This document shows positions 31,921 through 44,100 of a stretch of DNA of 64,000 nt, piece by piece. Source of the stretch: Tribonema minus (Eukaryota; Sar; Xanthophyceae; Tribonematales; Tribonemataceae). The DNA lies in the NCBI GenBank assembly GCA_017506865.1, contig JAFCMP010000526.1:679445-743444 (forward strand). The letters run 5' to 3'. The notes under the pieces are model-generated. The model was not told the DNA's origin, made no database searches, and saw only the letters and a program-made list of their open reading frames with translations. A program made the translations under genes and the position numbers. Each line of letters starts with the position of its first letter. Position 1 is the stretch's first letter.

Positions 31921-34900
31921 TCCATCACGATGCAAACACACGCACAACATCGCCCCACCATCGTGGTGACCGTGTTGCAGATCACTTTCAATGCACTGAT
32001 GACAGCAATGTGCGAGCAGGAACGAAACCCGCACCTCAAGCTGCAACATTGCAGCTGCTCAAATTGGGAAATGCCCATTGTGTGTGAGAAGGGCCTTGAA
32101 TGACCTACATAGCCTAGCAATGGAAGTGCAATTTTAGGTCACCTGGCAGGCTGTTGCAGCCGGTGAATAACCCCCCCCCGGGCTCCCCTCATAGCCTCCA
32201 GCCTTGCAAGGCTCATTGCCAGCTGCAGTTGGGCCCCTCCGGCTGACAACATTTCCGTATGACGGGTGGGAGGGTGTCAGCTCTGGCTGTCGGCCTACAC
32301 TGCTCCTTCCTTCCGCCCGCACACACCACCAACCACCTGGTCCCCGCCCCATCTCAGCCTTGCACACAGCACAAGTCTTAGCCAAACACGTTGTGTGTGC
32401 CCCAATAGCGCTTCATGCCATCCTAACATAAGTGTCAGCACATGCGCATTCAGTACGATGATGGCTGGGTAGCGGCAAATTTCTACACAAGCCACCTCTC
32501 ATACGCTACAACGTATACCACTAGTACATGCACCGGCACAGGCACCGCGAGGCCAGACAACTCAGTCTTTCAATTCTAGCATGCAGTGGGCTTTGGCGAA
32601 AACATTTGCTGGCTTCAGAACGTGCACCGACTTCAAGGCAGAACCCAGCAATTATGCATGGCACATGAAACATATTTTCATTGCGAGCGCTTCGCAGACC
32701 ATGGATTGTTCAAAAACATGTGCATTTCGCTCTCAAAGATTGTGCCCATGGGCTCGTCCTCCCCCCCCCCCCCCCCATTCTCCCCGCAAACACACACAGT
32801 TCAAGACTCTCTCAATTGCGCCCGCATTCACATGCACACCCTTGAAGACTCTGCACATTGCTCCTGGAATTGTATGCGTCCCGAATTGCTCCGCGATTTG
32901 CCACCGCACATGGTGTGCCTGTAACACCTCTCTGAATTGTTCCTGCAGTTGCCTGCAACCCCTGGAGACTCATTTCTTGATGCTGCTGGTACATTTGCCT
33001 GCAACATGCGCCCTTGAACACGCTGCAAATTGCTCGAGGATTCGCATGTACGAATCCCCCCTTCCTCGCCCCCACCTCTCTATGAGCTTAGCACCAACAT
33101 CGCCTGGCGACCGGGCCATCCCCTCCTCCGTGGTACTGTCAGCTGCCGACGCCATGAGCCAAGCAGTAACCCATGCACATGTGCTCTAGGGGGCAGGGTG
33201 AGGCCCGCTTTCAACTGCGCGCTTGGCCGCTGCTGCTATCTCCCGGGTCTCCCGCACCCAAGGGGTCTTGAGGAGGGGCCCTGCTCCGTCAGCGGACCTA
33301 AGGCACCAATAACACACAGCAGCCAGTGAGATGACAGGCGCCACAGCTATCTTGAAAGTGAAGTTACATGAAAGCAAAGTGGCATGACAGCTACGACTTC
33401 AGGTAACGGTTGCAGTACAAACGCTTCCTGGCACGTGCACCAACCATGCATTTGCAGAAATCGGATTTCGTGCCTGAAACGCAGGGGAGGTCGATGCACC
33501 CAGGACGGCAGCGATTTCTTGCCATGTACGTTTACGCCGTGGCAGTCTCATTGCGCATGAGCCACGTGATTCTAGGCGCAAAACGTGTGCTGGCACCTGA
33601 TCGAAGCGTGCTCAGGTGTGTTGTAGCTCCGCATACAAGCACTGGACCGCACAGCGCTGGGTTGGGTGCACGAAAGAAAGATGCTGTTGGGTAAGGCTGC
33701 TGGCTAAAACTGAAAACACTGAGCTCAGACTACACCGGCTCGTTCATGCCACGCAAGCGCGCACAACATGCACCCACACAACCATCAATACGCACCCGCG
33801 CGACGCCTGGTCAACCGCTGCTGCTGCGCGTGGGGGCTCACTCAGGCTCCGTGGCTGAGCGTTGCGCGCCGTCTCCCCGTCACATGTGCCCTGGAGCGGA
33901 TTGTTGCCAGGAGGCCCAGCTGCCAGTGGCATGGGGTGGGGGGGCTGAATGGCTGAGCGCTGAGCACTGCTTTGCGGCGCAGCTGCCTGCCGCCCTGGCT
34001 GGTAGCCGCGGGTCTGCCGCTCGCAGGGGCGTCCGGGGCGCGCGCTCGCGCGTCACGGGAGCGCACAGGCTGGTGGCGCAGCGGCGGTGACGAGCAGTAG
34101 AAGAGAAGGAGGGGGTGTGAGCCCTGCACCGTGCTCGTGTAGTGTAGGTGAGCTGACGTGGACACTGAAGGGAGGCCACTTGTCAGATGCGAACTGCGTG
34201 CAGTTTCACCAGGCTGCGTACATGATGATCAAGCCGTTACTGCCAGCTGCTGCTAGTCCACCTCAGCACTTGTGCCGCTCCGATTTTATCAGCGTCATTT
34301 GAGTGCATGCTGCAGCCACAAACAGCAACTGATCTGTTCATGCCGGGTGTACGTTGATGAGCTGGCAAGGAAGGTTACATTCCAGAAACTCAAACAACCA
34401 ATCAAATAAAAAGCTGATCGCAAGAACATTTGTGGACAATACAGCGACGGCTATGCTATAAGAGCGCTCGATATTAGCGCGGTCACAGTAAAAAAGTGTC
34501 TGTGAGCTGGACACGGATCTGGTCGATATAAGAGCAGTTTGGTGCTGCTCGGGCCTGACCGCTTATATATGTGTCCACCTACCGCTCGCCGCTTCACGAC
34601 TGATGCTGAGCGGTGGTGTACCTGTACGTAGTATTCATGACTGCTCCAGCACATCACAGCCATTCAGCACATGCAACAGCCGCAGCTCTGCTTACGGCTT
34701 AATTTGCTGCCAACTGCAGATCCTGGCTCGAGCACCAACCCTAGCAAACCACTTCAAACCCTAGTGCTAGGGTTAGGGATGAACTGAAATTTGCCCTAAC
34801 TCTGCTCAAAGGCTCCAGTACGACATGTAAAGCAACTGGCGTGAGACTGACAACAATGGCAGCACGTCCTGCTTCACCACAGTGCACAAGGCGAAGGGGG

Positions 34901-35177
34901 GCTGAGGGGCTGGTGCGTCACCGCTGAGTAACACACTATCGTAATGCAGCAGTCGTACTGCAGTGATGTCCATGTGATGTGCACATCAAAATGCAGGTCT
35001 GATCGGAAGGTTGTACGCAAGTACACAGGTTTCTTGTCCTCCAGGCACAGGCGGCTGATTGCATTGCATCATCATAGAGATGTGCGAGGCTCAGCTTCCA
35101 AACAAGCCACGCATACCAGCCACGTGCAGAGCGGAGAATCTCTATGCCAGACGCACAATACTAGAGGGAAACCGTAC

Positions 35178-38100
35178 CTGGGGCGCTGGTGATGCTGGGG
35201 CGGCAGCGGCAGCGGCAGGGGCAGCGGCTGCGGGCTCGTGGAGCGCAGCGGAGAGCACGCCTTCTAACTCGCGTGCCCGAGTCGCTAGCTTCGTCCGCAA
35301 ATGGAAAAATTCGAGGTCCCGGGATGCAAGCTGCTCCTGGAGGCGAGCGTTGTCTGCGAGCTGCTCCGCCATTGTCGCCTGCGCGCCGGACCAGTATACA
35401 AGACAGTACGGCATCTTCAGCGCCATGCACACGATCACTCACCCGATGTGCATGCTCTTCCAGTATCGGTGTTGGTATGAAAGCTTCCAGAGAGGTGATG
35501 CCATGATGCTCGCTTTCTGCTGTCGTCAACCTTCCTAGCTGCGCACTACAAGTAGGGTTAGGTTTTGGGGTAGATCAGGTTGACCCATGCATATGACACA
35601 ACAGGAAGCCCACTGCCGCGTGTAAGGTCTCTGGCGCATGTCAACAAGTACCACGCAAGCTGAGCTTAACATTTCAACATGCACACTGAATAATGCGCGA
35701 GCCACGGTGAGTTAATCGCCCTGACACCTGGCGAGCGGAGCCAGGCAGACGACACATCAGCAGGCCACCAAAAATCATTTACTCAACTCCGTCGTGTTGA
35801 GCTCCTCAAGGTGTTGAATGTGTCTGAGGTAGAAGGCAGTAAATACCTAAATTGTCTGAGCAATTACTCGCTGATGCCTGCCCTCTCTCCTCCACAATGT
35901 CATTGGGAGCAGGCGCACGACAAAGTGCAAATACTCGCAACTCAATCACATACTTCCCTCGCCACACTTTTGGTATGCCGCAAGCACGGACAAGAGAAAT
36001 TCCAAACGCAGCACAAGCAACATGAGGTTGCAGAGACATTTCAGGCGAGGTACAACTTGACTTGGCACATCCAAGCAAGAGAGCACGCAACGACGCGTGG
36101 AGTACAGCTGCATATTGACAGCAGCATGCACCAACTGTCTACTGCCTGCGCAAGTGGCAGAGGCTTGCATGGGCGGTTTCCAAGGTGGCAGAGGCTCGCA
36201 TGGGCGGTTCCCAGGATGTTTGAGGAAGTGGGTTATTGCTCGGCTGCACACGACATCGATCATCAACACACACCTGAGAGTGCACCTCACGTGCAACAGC
36301 TACACTGCCTGAGACTCACATGTGCGTTGGCCAGCTTGTCGCGGAACGTCTCGAGAGCCTCGTTGCGCGCCGTCAGGGCGGCGTTCTCGGCTTGCATAGC
36401 TTGCAGCTGCTCCACGGAGTGCGCGTCCTGCTGCTGAGCAGCCAGGGCGTCATTGCGGGCCTGCCCAGCAATTCGCAAATTATGGCGAGCACGCAGGTGT
36501 GATTTTTGCTTTAGCAGGCGTGACCAGGGCAGGTGAGGTCAAGTTGTCACGCTTGAAGAGACGATTACGCTTTCTGGCATCGTACAAAGGATAAGAAAGG
36601 TTGTTCAGCCTCTTGCACTGTGAAGGTTGCTGGCCGCTCATACCCGCTTCGTCATGGTGGCATAGGCGCTCATGACTGGAAGCTGCAGCGTGCATGCAAC
36701 AGCTTCAGTAGTCGCTGCCGCTTGCAAATTGCTGGTACACGAAGCATGATCGCATGATGCCATGGCAACCTCAGCAGGCCAGCGACTGAAACAGCAAACC
36801 TGCATAATAGCAAAGAGCGAGAGCAAGCTAATTCTTATCCTGCACATTATGCAATTAATCGCATGACTGTTGAAGACACCAATTGGTTAACATGCGTGCA
36901 ACATCTGCCCTTGGCGATGCGGGCAAGGCTGAGGGCGAGACTTTGAATCGGGGTAAGGACTGAAGTCAGGACGAGAGCAGAATTAGGGCTATGTACGCAA
37001 GGGTTTGGCATGCGCATTGAGAAAAGCAGTGAGAGGTACGCAGGTAGGTAAGGTAGGCAAAAGTGGTGGTAGTATCACCAGTTTCAACATGTAGTGATAG
37101 TAGTATTGAATTTTATTGCACTCAAAGCTTCACCCATAGAATTGAATTTACATATTTGTCTACAGTACTGTGCCGATTGTACTTTGTAAAGAGTAGTCGC
37201 CACAATGCTGAATGCTGCTGGATGTTGAAGGTTGGCACTGCACTGCTGGCTGATAAGCAACGTTGCGCGCAGTTTTGTGCCAGGGAACACAGTATATGGG
37301 CACAGCGCGAGCAGTGAATTAAGGGTCATGGTGACATGCTGCTGATGCCTGCATCAACTGCCAGACTGAGACGTTACAAGGGCTTGGCGAGGCGCAAGCT
37401 GGATGTAACTGCCATGCAAGCGCTCGGAGCGTCACAGGCAGCATTACACAAAGGTGCAGGTGAGCTGGCAATGAGTTGCTTTCACGAAAGCAACTTGAGA
37501 GCAACTTATTCGCGCCTAATAAATTATCTGCGCCTACCGCACAGCTCCGCCATTCAGTGCTGCACCGTGAGGTTTTAGGTTTGAGGTTTTGTGATCAGCT
37601 CAAAAACTAGCTTAGCTTGAAAGTTGTCTGGATGATTATTGTTTGGCGGCGTTCTTCTTGCCATGGAAAGAGCTGCCACAAGGCAAAGCAGAGAATTTCA
37701 GCCATGCACTCAGATGTTTATGTATCAACAACCAAAGGGCGCTGCATCCGTACTGATGATAGCGGACATGGCAGCTGATGTTGCCGCATACACCGTCATC
37801 GACCCGCGGATGACACTGGTTGACAGGCTGTGCATCAAAGACACTAGCAGACAATCACTTACTGCTACTGCCACCCTGAAGCAACAACTCAGCGTGCTAC
37901 TTGACGTGCCGAGCTGTCCCTGTGTTGTTGATTGACACACACCTGTATCGAGACGGCCTCCAGCTCCTGGGTGCGTGCGCCCCGCCGCTCCACCTCAGCG
38001 ACAAGCTCATCGCGCTGAACAACAGCAATGCACAACACCAGGCCAATAAAGTTCATGAGCACCCACATTGCCAGCATTATGCACATGACTTCACCATAGA

Positions 38101-41100
38101 GTTCATGTTTGATGGCTCGTGATTTTAGCCAGGGTTTGCCAAAAACTGACAGCATGCTCGCCGTCACGGGAACTGATCACAATGCAATGTAGCAAAGCGT
38201 AGCCGTTACACGCCGAGGGTACGTATGGACTTGCCGAGAGTACTGTAACACAGCAAGGCGCTGCATAAGCGCTGATGGAGGTGCATTTTGCAGCTGATCG
38301 TCATTTTCAAACATATATCAAAATGCCCTGCCGTCATTACACTGCTTGACAAAGTGCGCATTGACGACAGTAGCAGGCGCTCACATGCCACTCTGAAGCA
38401 AATTCTGTCTGCTATACTTGGCGTGTCATTCTGTCAATGCATTGATGACTGACCCGCACCTGTCCCAAGAGGGCCGCAACCTGACCCTGCAGCTGCTCGA
38501 TACGTGCGCCACGATAGCCCACCTCCGTGCGAAGCTCATCGCGCTGAACAACAGCAACGTCAGGCAAACAAGGCTATGAGCTCTCAGGTGGCCAGATGAT
38601 ACACTTGCGTGCAACACAGAATGCGTACATGAGTTTCCACGGTCTCAAAATCGCTGTTTGATTGGACCTGATGAACTGCGACATGTCCATAAAATTGGCT
38701 GAAGGGGAAATGCAAGAAAATGAAGTGTACACCGCACGACCTGCATCAAACCCAGCGATGATGGGGGGCAACTGTATGGGCGTGCAGTGGAGTAATAAAG
38801 TTGGTAGTTGCTGTTTTCACAAGCGGGGAATGGAAATACTCTGAGCTACATCATGCTCAACTGCCTCTGTTGTACATGTGCTTGGTGTGTCAGTGATTTG
38901 GACTTGAGGTATGAGTTGAGGTACTGTTTTGCAAGTAAATCGAATGAGCAGGTGGCTTGCATGCGCACTGCCCGGCGTTGCATGGCTCAACAACGTGCAA
39001 TGTGTAGTGTCATCGAAACATACATACATCGCGTTCAAAGTGTAATAGCAACGCACAACAGGGGGCCAATCATGTGCATGAGCTCTCACAGGCCAATGGC
39101 TGTTGTGCATTGCTGTTGTTCAGCGCAATGACTGGGCCAACGAAGCAGAGCTTTGCGGGGTTCACAAGTGAAGCCTCCGAAGGCGTGTAGGGCGCTCCGG
39201 GCATCCAATCGCGGCTGGTTGATGAGAGCAATCTCATCCTCCGGTTCTCGAGCTCGTCGCAGGCAACCATAGGGGCCCTCCGGGGGCCCCACCATAGCTA
39301 ACTCGTCTCACATGCAGCTCTTGCCTGCAGACGGGGGGGGGTCGGCCTCCAGGCTGACTCCTCCCCCCCCCCCCCCCCCCCCCCACCAACCCCAACCCCC
39401 ACCCCCCTCTCCACCCACCCACGTACCCCCATTTCCCATTCCACATCCCTGCCAACCACTCCCTCCCATTCAGCCCGAACTTCCTTCTTGCAGCACCGGT
39501 GCACTGCAAAGGCTCTTGCAGCACCGGTGCACTGCAAAGGCTGCCGATGATCGCGAATGGGATCCACGAAATGCAAACAATCTCCAGCACTGCGCACAGG
39601 ATATCAATTGAGCAGGAGTGAGGCGTAGAGTATAGTATGTTTATGGCGGAGTGTAGGGGGGGGGGGGCAGACGGACGAGGACTGACAGCTTGCCTGCCGG
39701 CTCCTATCCCCGCCCATCACCCCTCAACCCCCACCAAGCCACCCACCATCGCCAGTTGCACTCCTTCATCCCCGCCACCACGCCACCACCACGCACTGCG
39801 CATCAATCATCAACTTCAGAGCGTACATCATGATTTGATCATACTTCAAAGTGTTCATATATATGAGCCTTCAGCGCTCTCGCGAAGTGTACACGCATCC
39901 TAAGTTAGTAATATTGCATCAATTATGAAGGCAAGGTATGCGTAGCTGTAACTGCTGCATGCGATAACGTCCAGCAACAAAATCTGAAGCCGTGTTGAGG
40001 TGATCCACATTTACACACCTGCTCCCATTTGAATGCGGGAAGAAATGGGCATCGCCATGGGAGGGCATTTTAGCATTTCGATGGCGCCAACAGCTGCCTG
40101 AAGTCCAGCATCTGGTTTGAACATGTGAGGCCGTCAATGAGGTTTCAGTGGTTAACCGTTAAACGGCGTCCTCCCCCCCCCCCCCCGCCCCCGCACCACA
40201 CCACACTTCAAGCACTCTCTACAGTGATCTTGACAATCATCTTGTCCAACCCCAAACCCAAGCAACACCTCACATGTACCATCACTGTGCTAAACACACA
40301 GTTGCAGAACACCTGCTCAGGTGCTCAATGACACTACTTCATGGATGCTGAATGTCATCCGAGCAACCCACATCACTCATGGAGTTGAGGGCGTGTGTAG
40401 AATGGCTACATCAGCCATTGCAAGTAGCCTACGCCGGCACATTTGGGGCACTCAAACTCTTGGTCATCTTCTACCGGACCATACATGCCGCCCGCAGATC
40501 TACACCAAGCCTATCACTTCGAGTACTATAAACAGAGAGCGTGTGCTGCTGATCTGAGTAGCGGGCACTGGCAGCACGCGGCCTGTCATACGCATCATGG
40601 CCTCCCAATCAACAGAGCTTCACAAGTAGGTACAGTACCTGCTTTTAGCATTTGCAAGCCAGTCAGTGTGCACCAGGGAGTCTCTCCAATGAGCGCTCTG
40701 GCAGCATGCTCGACAAAAGGATCTCCGACTGTCTGCTACTAGTCGTACATGTGCCACACAAGTGATCACAGCGTGCGCACATTACATTTTGCGCGCCCAC
40801 TCAACGACATGATTGTCCATCAGACATGCGCAATGCAAATTAGCAGGGTGAAGAATGCACAGATCCCAAGTAGGCTGCAGTCAAACTCTGGAAGAACGAT
40901 GCATTTCTTGGCATCAACTCATACTCCAATTTTATTTCAGAAGGCAGTTCATCAATGACGACCTAGCGACTGTGGATGATACAACCACACGCAATGATGC
41001 CATCACCCCCCCCCCCTCAGACACACACACGCCGTCTTTCCCTTGGATTCCATTATGGGACTTTTTGTCTCTCCCCCCCCCCTTCACACCCCCCCACCAG

Positions 41101-44100
41101 CCCGCCTCTCTGTACGTGCCACAACAATGATCGCTTGTGCCTATTGGTCAGCCCTTGTTGGCAATTGCACACGCACACGTGGTGAAACTCTCCATATCTG
41201 CAAGGACATTGTCCCCCTCCCCCCGCACCACCACCCATAAATGCTCTCTCACACACACCCTCTTCTTGAACTGCCTGTTTCCCCCCTCCTCTCTTCTCTG
41301 CTCCCCTCTCCCCCTTGTCACCCGCACACCAGGCCGCCTCTCTACGCGTGCGCTCATATTGAGCTGACCTGTGTCACTTGGCGCAAGTCCACAGTAACAA
41401 ACAGCGCATCAACTAAAGCACGCAGCTGCAAAATCTTTTGGAAGTAGCGCTTGGCTACAGTGCCCGCTCCTCGTTGACACCGCCACCTCAGCCGTGTCCT
41501 TGGTGCAAGTGCCCCCCCCGTCCTACGGCTGCTGAAAAAAAACTCAAGTCAAGAAACGATCGCAATTGCGCTGTTTACGAAGATCCGGCGGACGACCTCC
41601 CTCTGTTGTTCGACCTGCAGAAGCATCAGCACATGGTGGGCAGTGAGGTGATAGGCACTACAGCCGTTTGAAGTGTGAACCTGCATGCATACAGAAAGTT
41701 GGTGACACACCAAAAACTTTGCACAAAAGCGCCTTGACACGCAATCCAAAGCCGTAATTGAAAATCAAAAGCAAAAAACTTCCACACCTGAGGACATCAG
41801 AAGAAATTGATGTGACAAGAAGTGACAAGAAGGCAGGTCATTGCATGCGATGCATGTCAACATGCCTGGCAGAGCGGATGCATCAGCGCAACCGGTGACC
41901 CCCCTTTTGTGAGCAGGCAGAGTGCGGTAGCAAACATCCAGCCTCGAAACGGCATACTGCAAGAGGCATCAAGTGGCATGAGACTGGTGGACGTAGTACA
42001 TGCCATACAGGAGTTGCCATGCTCCACACGCCAGATGTTACAGCAAGTCTGGACTCAAGCCAAAGCGACCATTACAACAAATCCTGCAGCCCAGACGAGA
42101 TGCAAAATAGCGCCGTCGCTGTCATCAAACACAGGCCTGCACTGTTCACGCTTCCCCGCTTATCATACGCACCTGCGCACTGTCCCAGCAGTGGGCGCCG
42201 TGGAAGCCGTGGTTGGCTGAACTGTGCACGGCGTCAGCTCAGGCGCGGGCGCTGCCGCAGCATTGTTTACTGCGACAGCGGCAGGCACTGCTGCTGCTGC
42301 TGCCGCCGCCGCCGTTGCTGCTGCTGCTGCTGATGCTCTGTCCTCGGACGGCCACCGTGGGACGTGCTGATGACCGCTGCGACATGAACAGATCAAGGCG
42401 CAAATTGCATAGGTTACACAGTTCGCGCTGCACGCTGTCCTCCACATATATTCGCTCTACTGACATCACCCGCTAGCTACTGCCTGCTATTCAGCCTCAA
42501 CTTGTGATGGCTATACAACCAGTTGCCGCACTTTGACATATGCGACAAGGGGATTGCATTGCAGGTGTGTGCATGATACATACACGTCATAATGCATGTA
42601 GTGCATATCATATGGAGCCACTGTCACCAGATACGTACTCCAGAGGGCCGCAGCTGAGCTAAGGGCGTGCACACAACTTACATTTGAACCTTGGGGGTCA
42701 TGGTGTGCACAACACGGTGCACGAAAACATCAGCTCCAAACCCTTACTATATACGCACACGCACTTTGCTGCTGTGGTAACTGCTTGTAGAGGAGCAGCC
42801 TATGAAAAGGTTGACACATCCCACTACAGTTCTATGGAGATGTGAGTGGAGCTTTGTGGACAAGCGCCTGATACACTGTTCTGTACTCAAATGCAAGCCA
42901 GCAGCATGCTAACAGATGAAGCCGCTAGCCGAAGCCTCGACTACTGCCTGCCGCAAAAGCCCAGACTGCCATTGGCTCGTAGATGCCGCGCCGAGCGCAC
43001 ACGGTTTACATCCAGACTGCCTTGTGTACGTACGCACCCGTGCGACGCCTGGCGATTGGTCAGAGCAGCAGCAGCCGCCGCCGCCGCTGCTGCCGCACGC
43101 GGCGCCTCGCTGGCGCTCTGATGAGCAGTGACACGCCCGCCGCCCGCGCTGCTGCGCTGGCCGGCAGCAGCAGACCTCCGCGCCGGCGACAGTGCCTCAG
43201 CTGCTGAGCGTTGAGCGTTGATGCGGCTTCCAGCCGCCCCGCCGCCCTGAGGTGAGCTGCTCGCAGCTTCGTCCGGCGCACGTACGCCCGCAGCTTGGGG
43301 AGGCGCAATCTGGCGGCGCGCAAGCCACGACGAGCAGCGACATGGGGAGCAGGGGCAGCAAGCTGAGGTGTGCTCATGTAGATGAGGAGGTAATGTGAAT
43401 AAGGTACAGCGGGCAGGCCGCTCTTGAGTTGTCAAACTGCGGGCAGGTAGCCTTGCGGGGCTGCAGCCAGGCCAATGGTAAAGCAGCTGCTGGCGCCTAC
43501 CTCTGCGCGTTGGCTACGTACATACTGAAAAGTGCATGAGAGTCATCAGGTGAATAACGTGGCCAGAAGCATCATCACGACTTCTGTGCGCCAGTGCCTC
43601 AAGACATCATAAGCTCAGCAGAGAGTGAGCGAAGTGAGGAATACAATGGTCGAAATGCGCTCGTACTATCGCCGACCATACAGTGTGGGCTCATTACAAC
43701 ACAAGCCTTGTGACTTTGTGTGGGCTGGCGACATGGCAACATGCCGTTTCTTGGTGCAGTAGCCAAGGCACCATTCAATGCGGTTGTATGCATATTGGTA
43801 TGATGTGTACGGGGAGATGCACAAATACCAGCTTTTGTACACACATGAAGTAAGTCCATTAAAGTGCAGCAGGTGACTCACCGCACCGCCCAATGCGCAG
43901 TACAGCTTCGTCATGGCGGAAGTCACAGACCACACAGCACTACGCACGCGCGTCGCATTTCATCAGCGCAAATCCAGCCATATCGCCAAGTACAGAAAGA
44001 CAACATACCGGAGGCTCTTGGGCAGCTGATGCGGACGCCAGCTGCTCCCGCACTACAGCGAGTTCACGCTCCCAGGTCGACAGCTGCTCCTGCACAATGG

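Larger units (their letters stand above)
27194..35177. other. Gene-poor, repeat-rich interval downstream of ABCE1
   Basis: I find no exon with both splice signals and family resemblance here. It contains GGGCCC-family repeats (30.6 and 31.5 kb), a G27 tract at 30496-30522, C-rich tracts near 31.8 and 32.76 kb, a degenerate tandem-like stretch of CCTTGAAGACTC/TTGCTC at 32.80-33.05 kb and a telomere-like fragment near 34.74-34.79 kb. A GC-rich block at 33.84-34.09 kb (minus) could be an exon or a pseudogene fragment, but its frame is unclear. Confidence 0.4.

Noticed and set aside
33842..34090. GC-rich block as a coding exon
   Set aside because: Three competing frames, no consistent acceptor and donor, no recognisable protein; it shares only a short segment with 43.03 kb.
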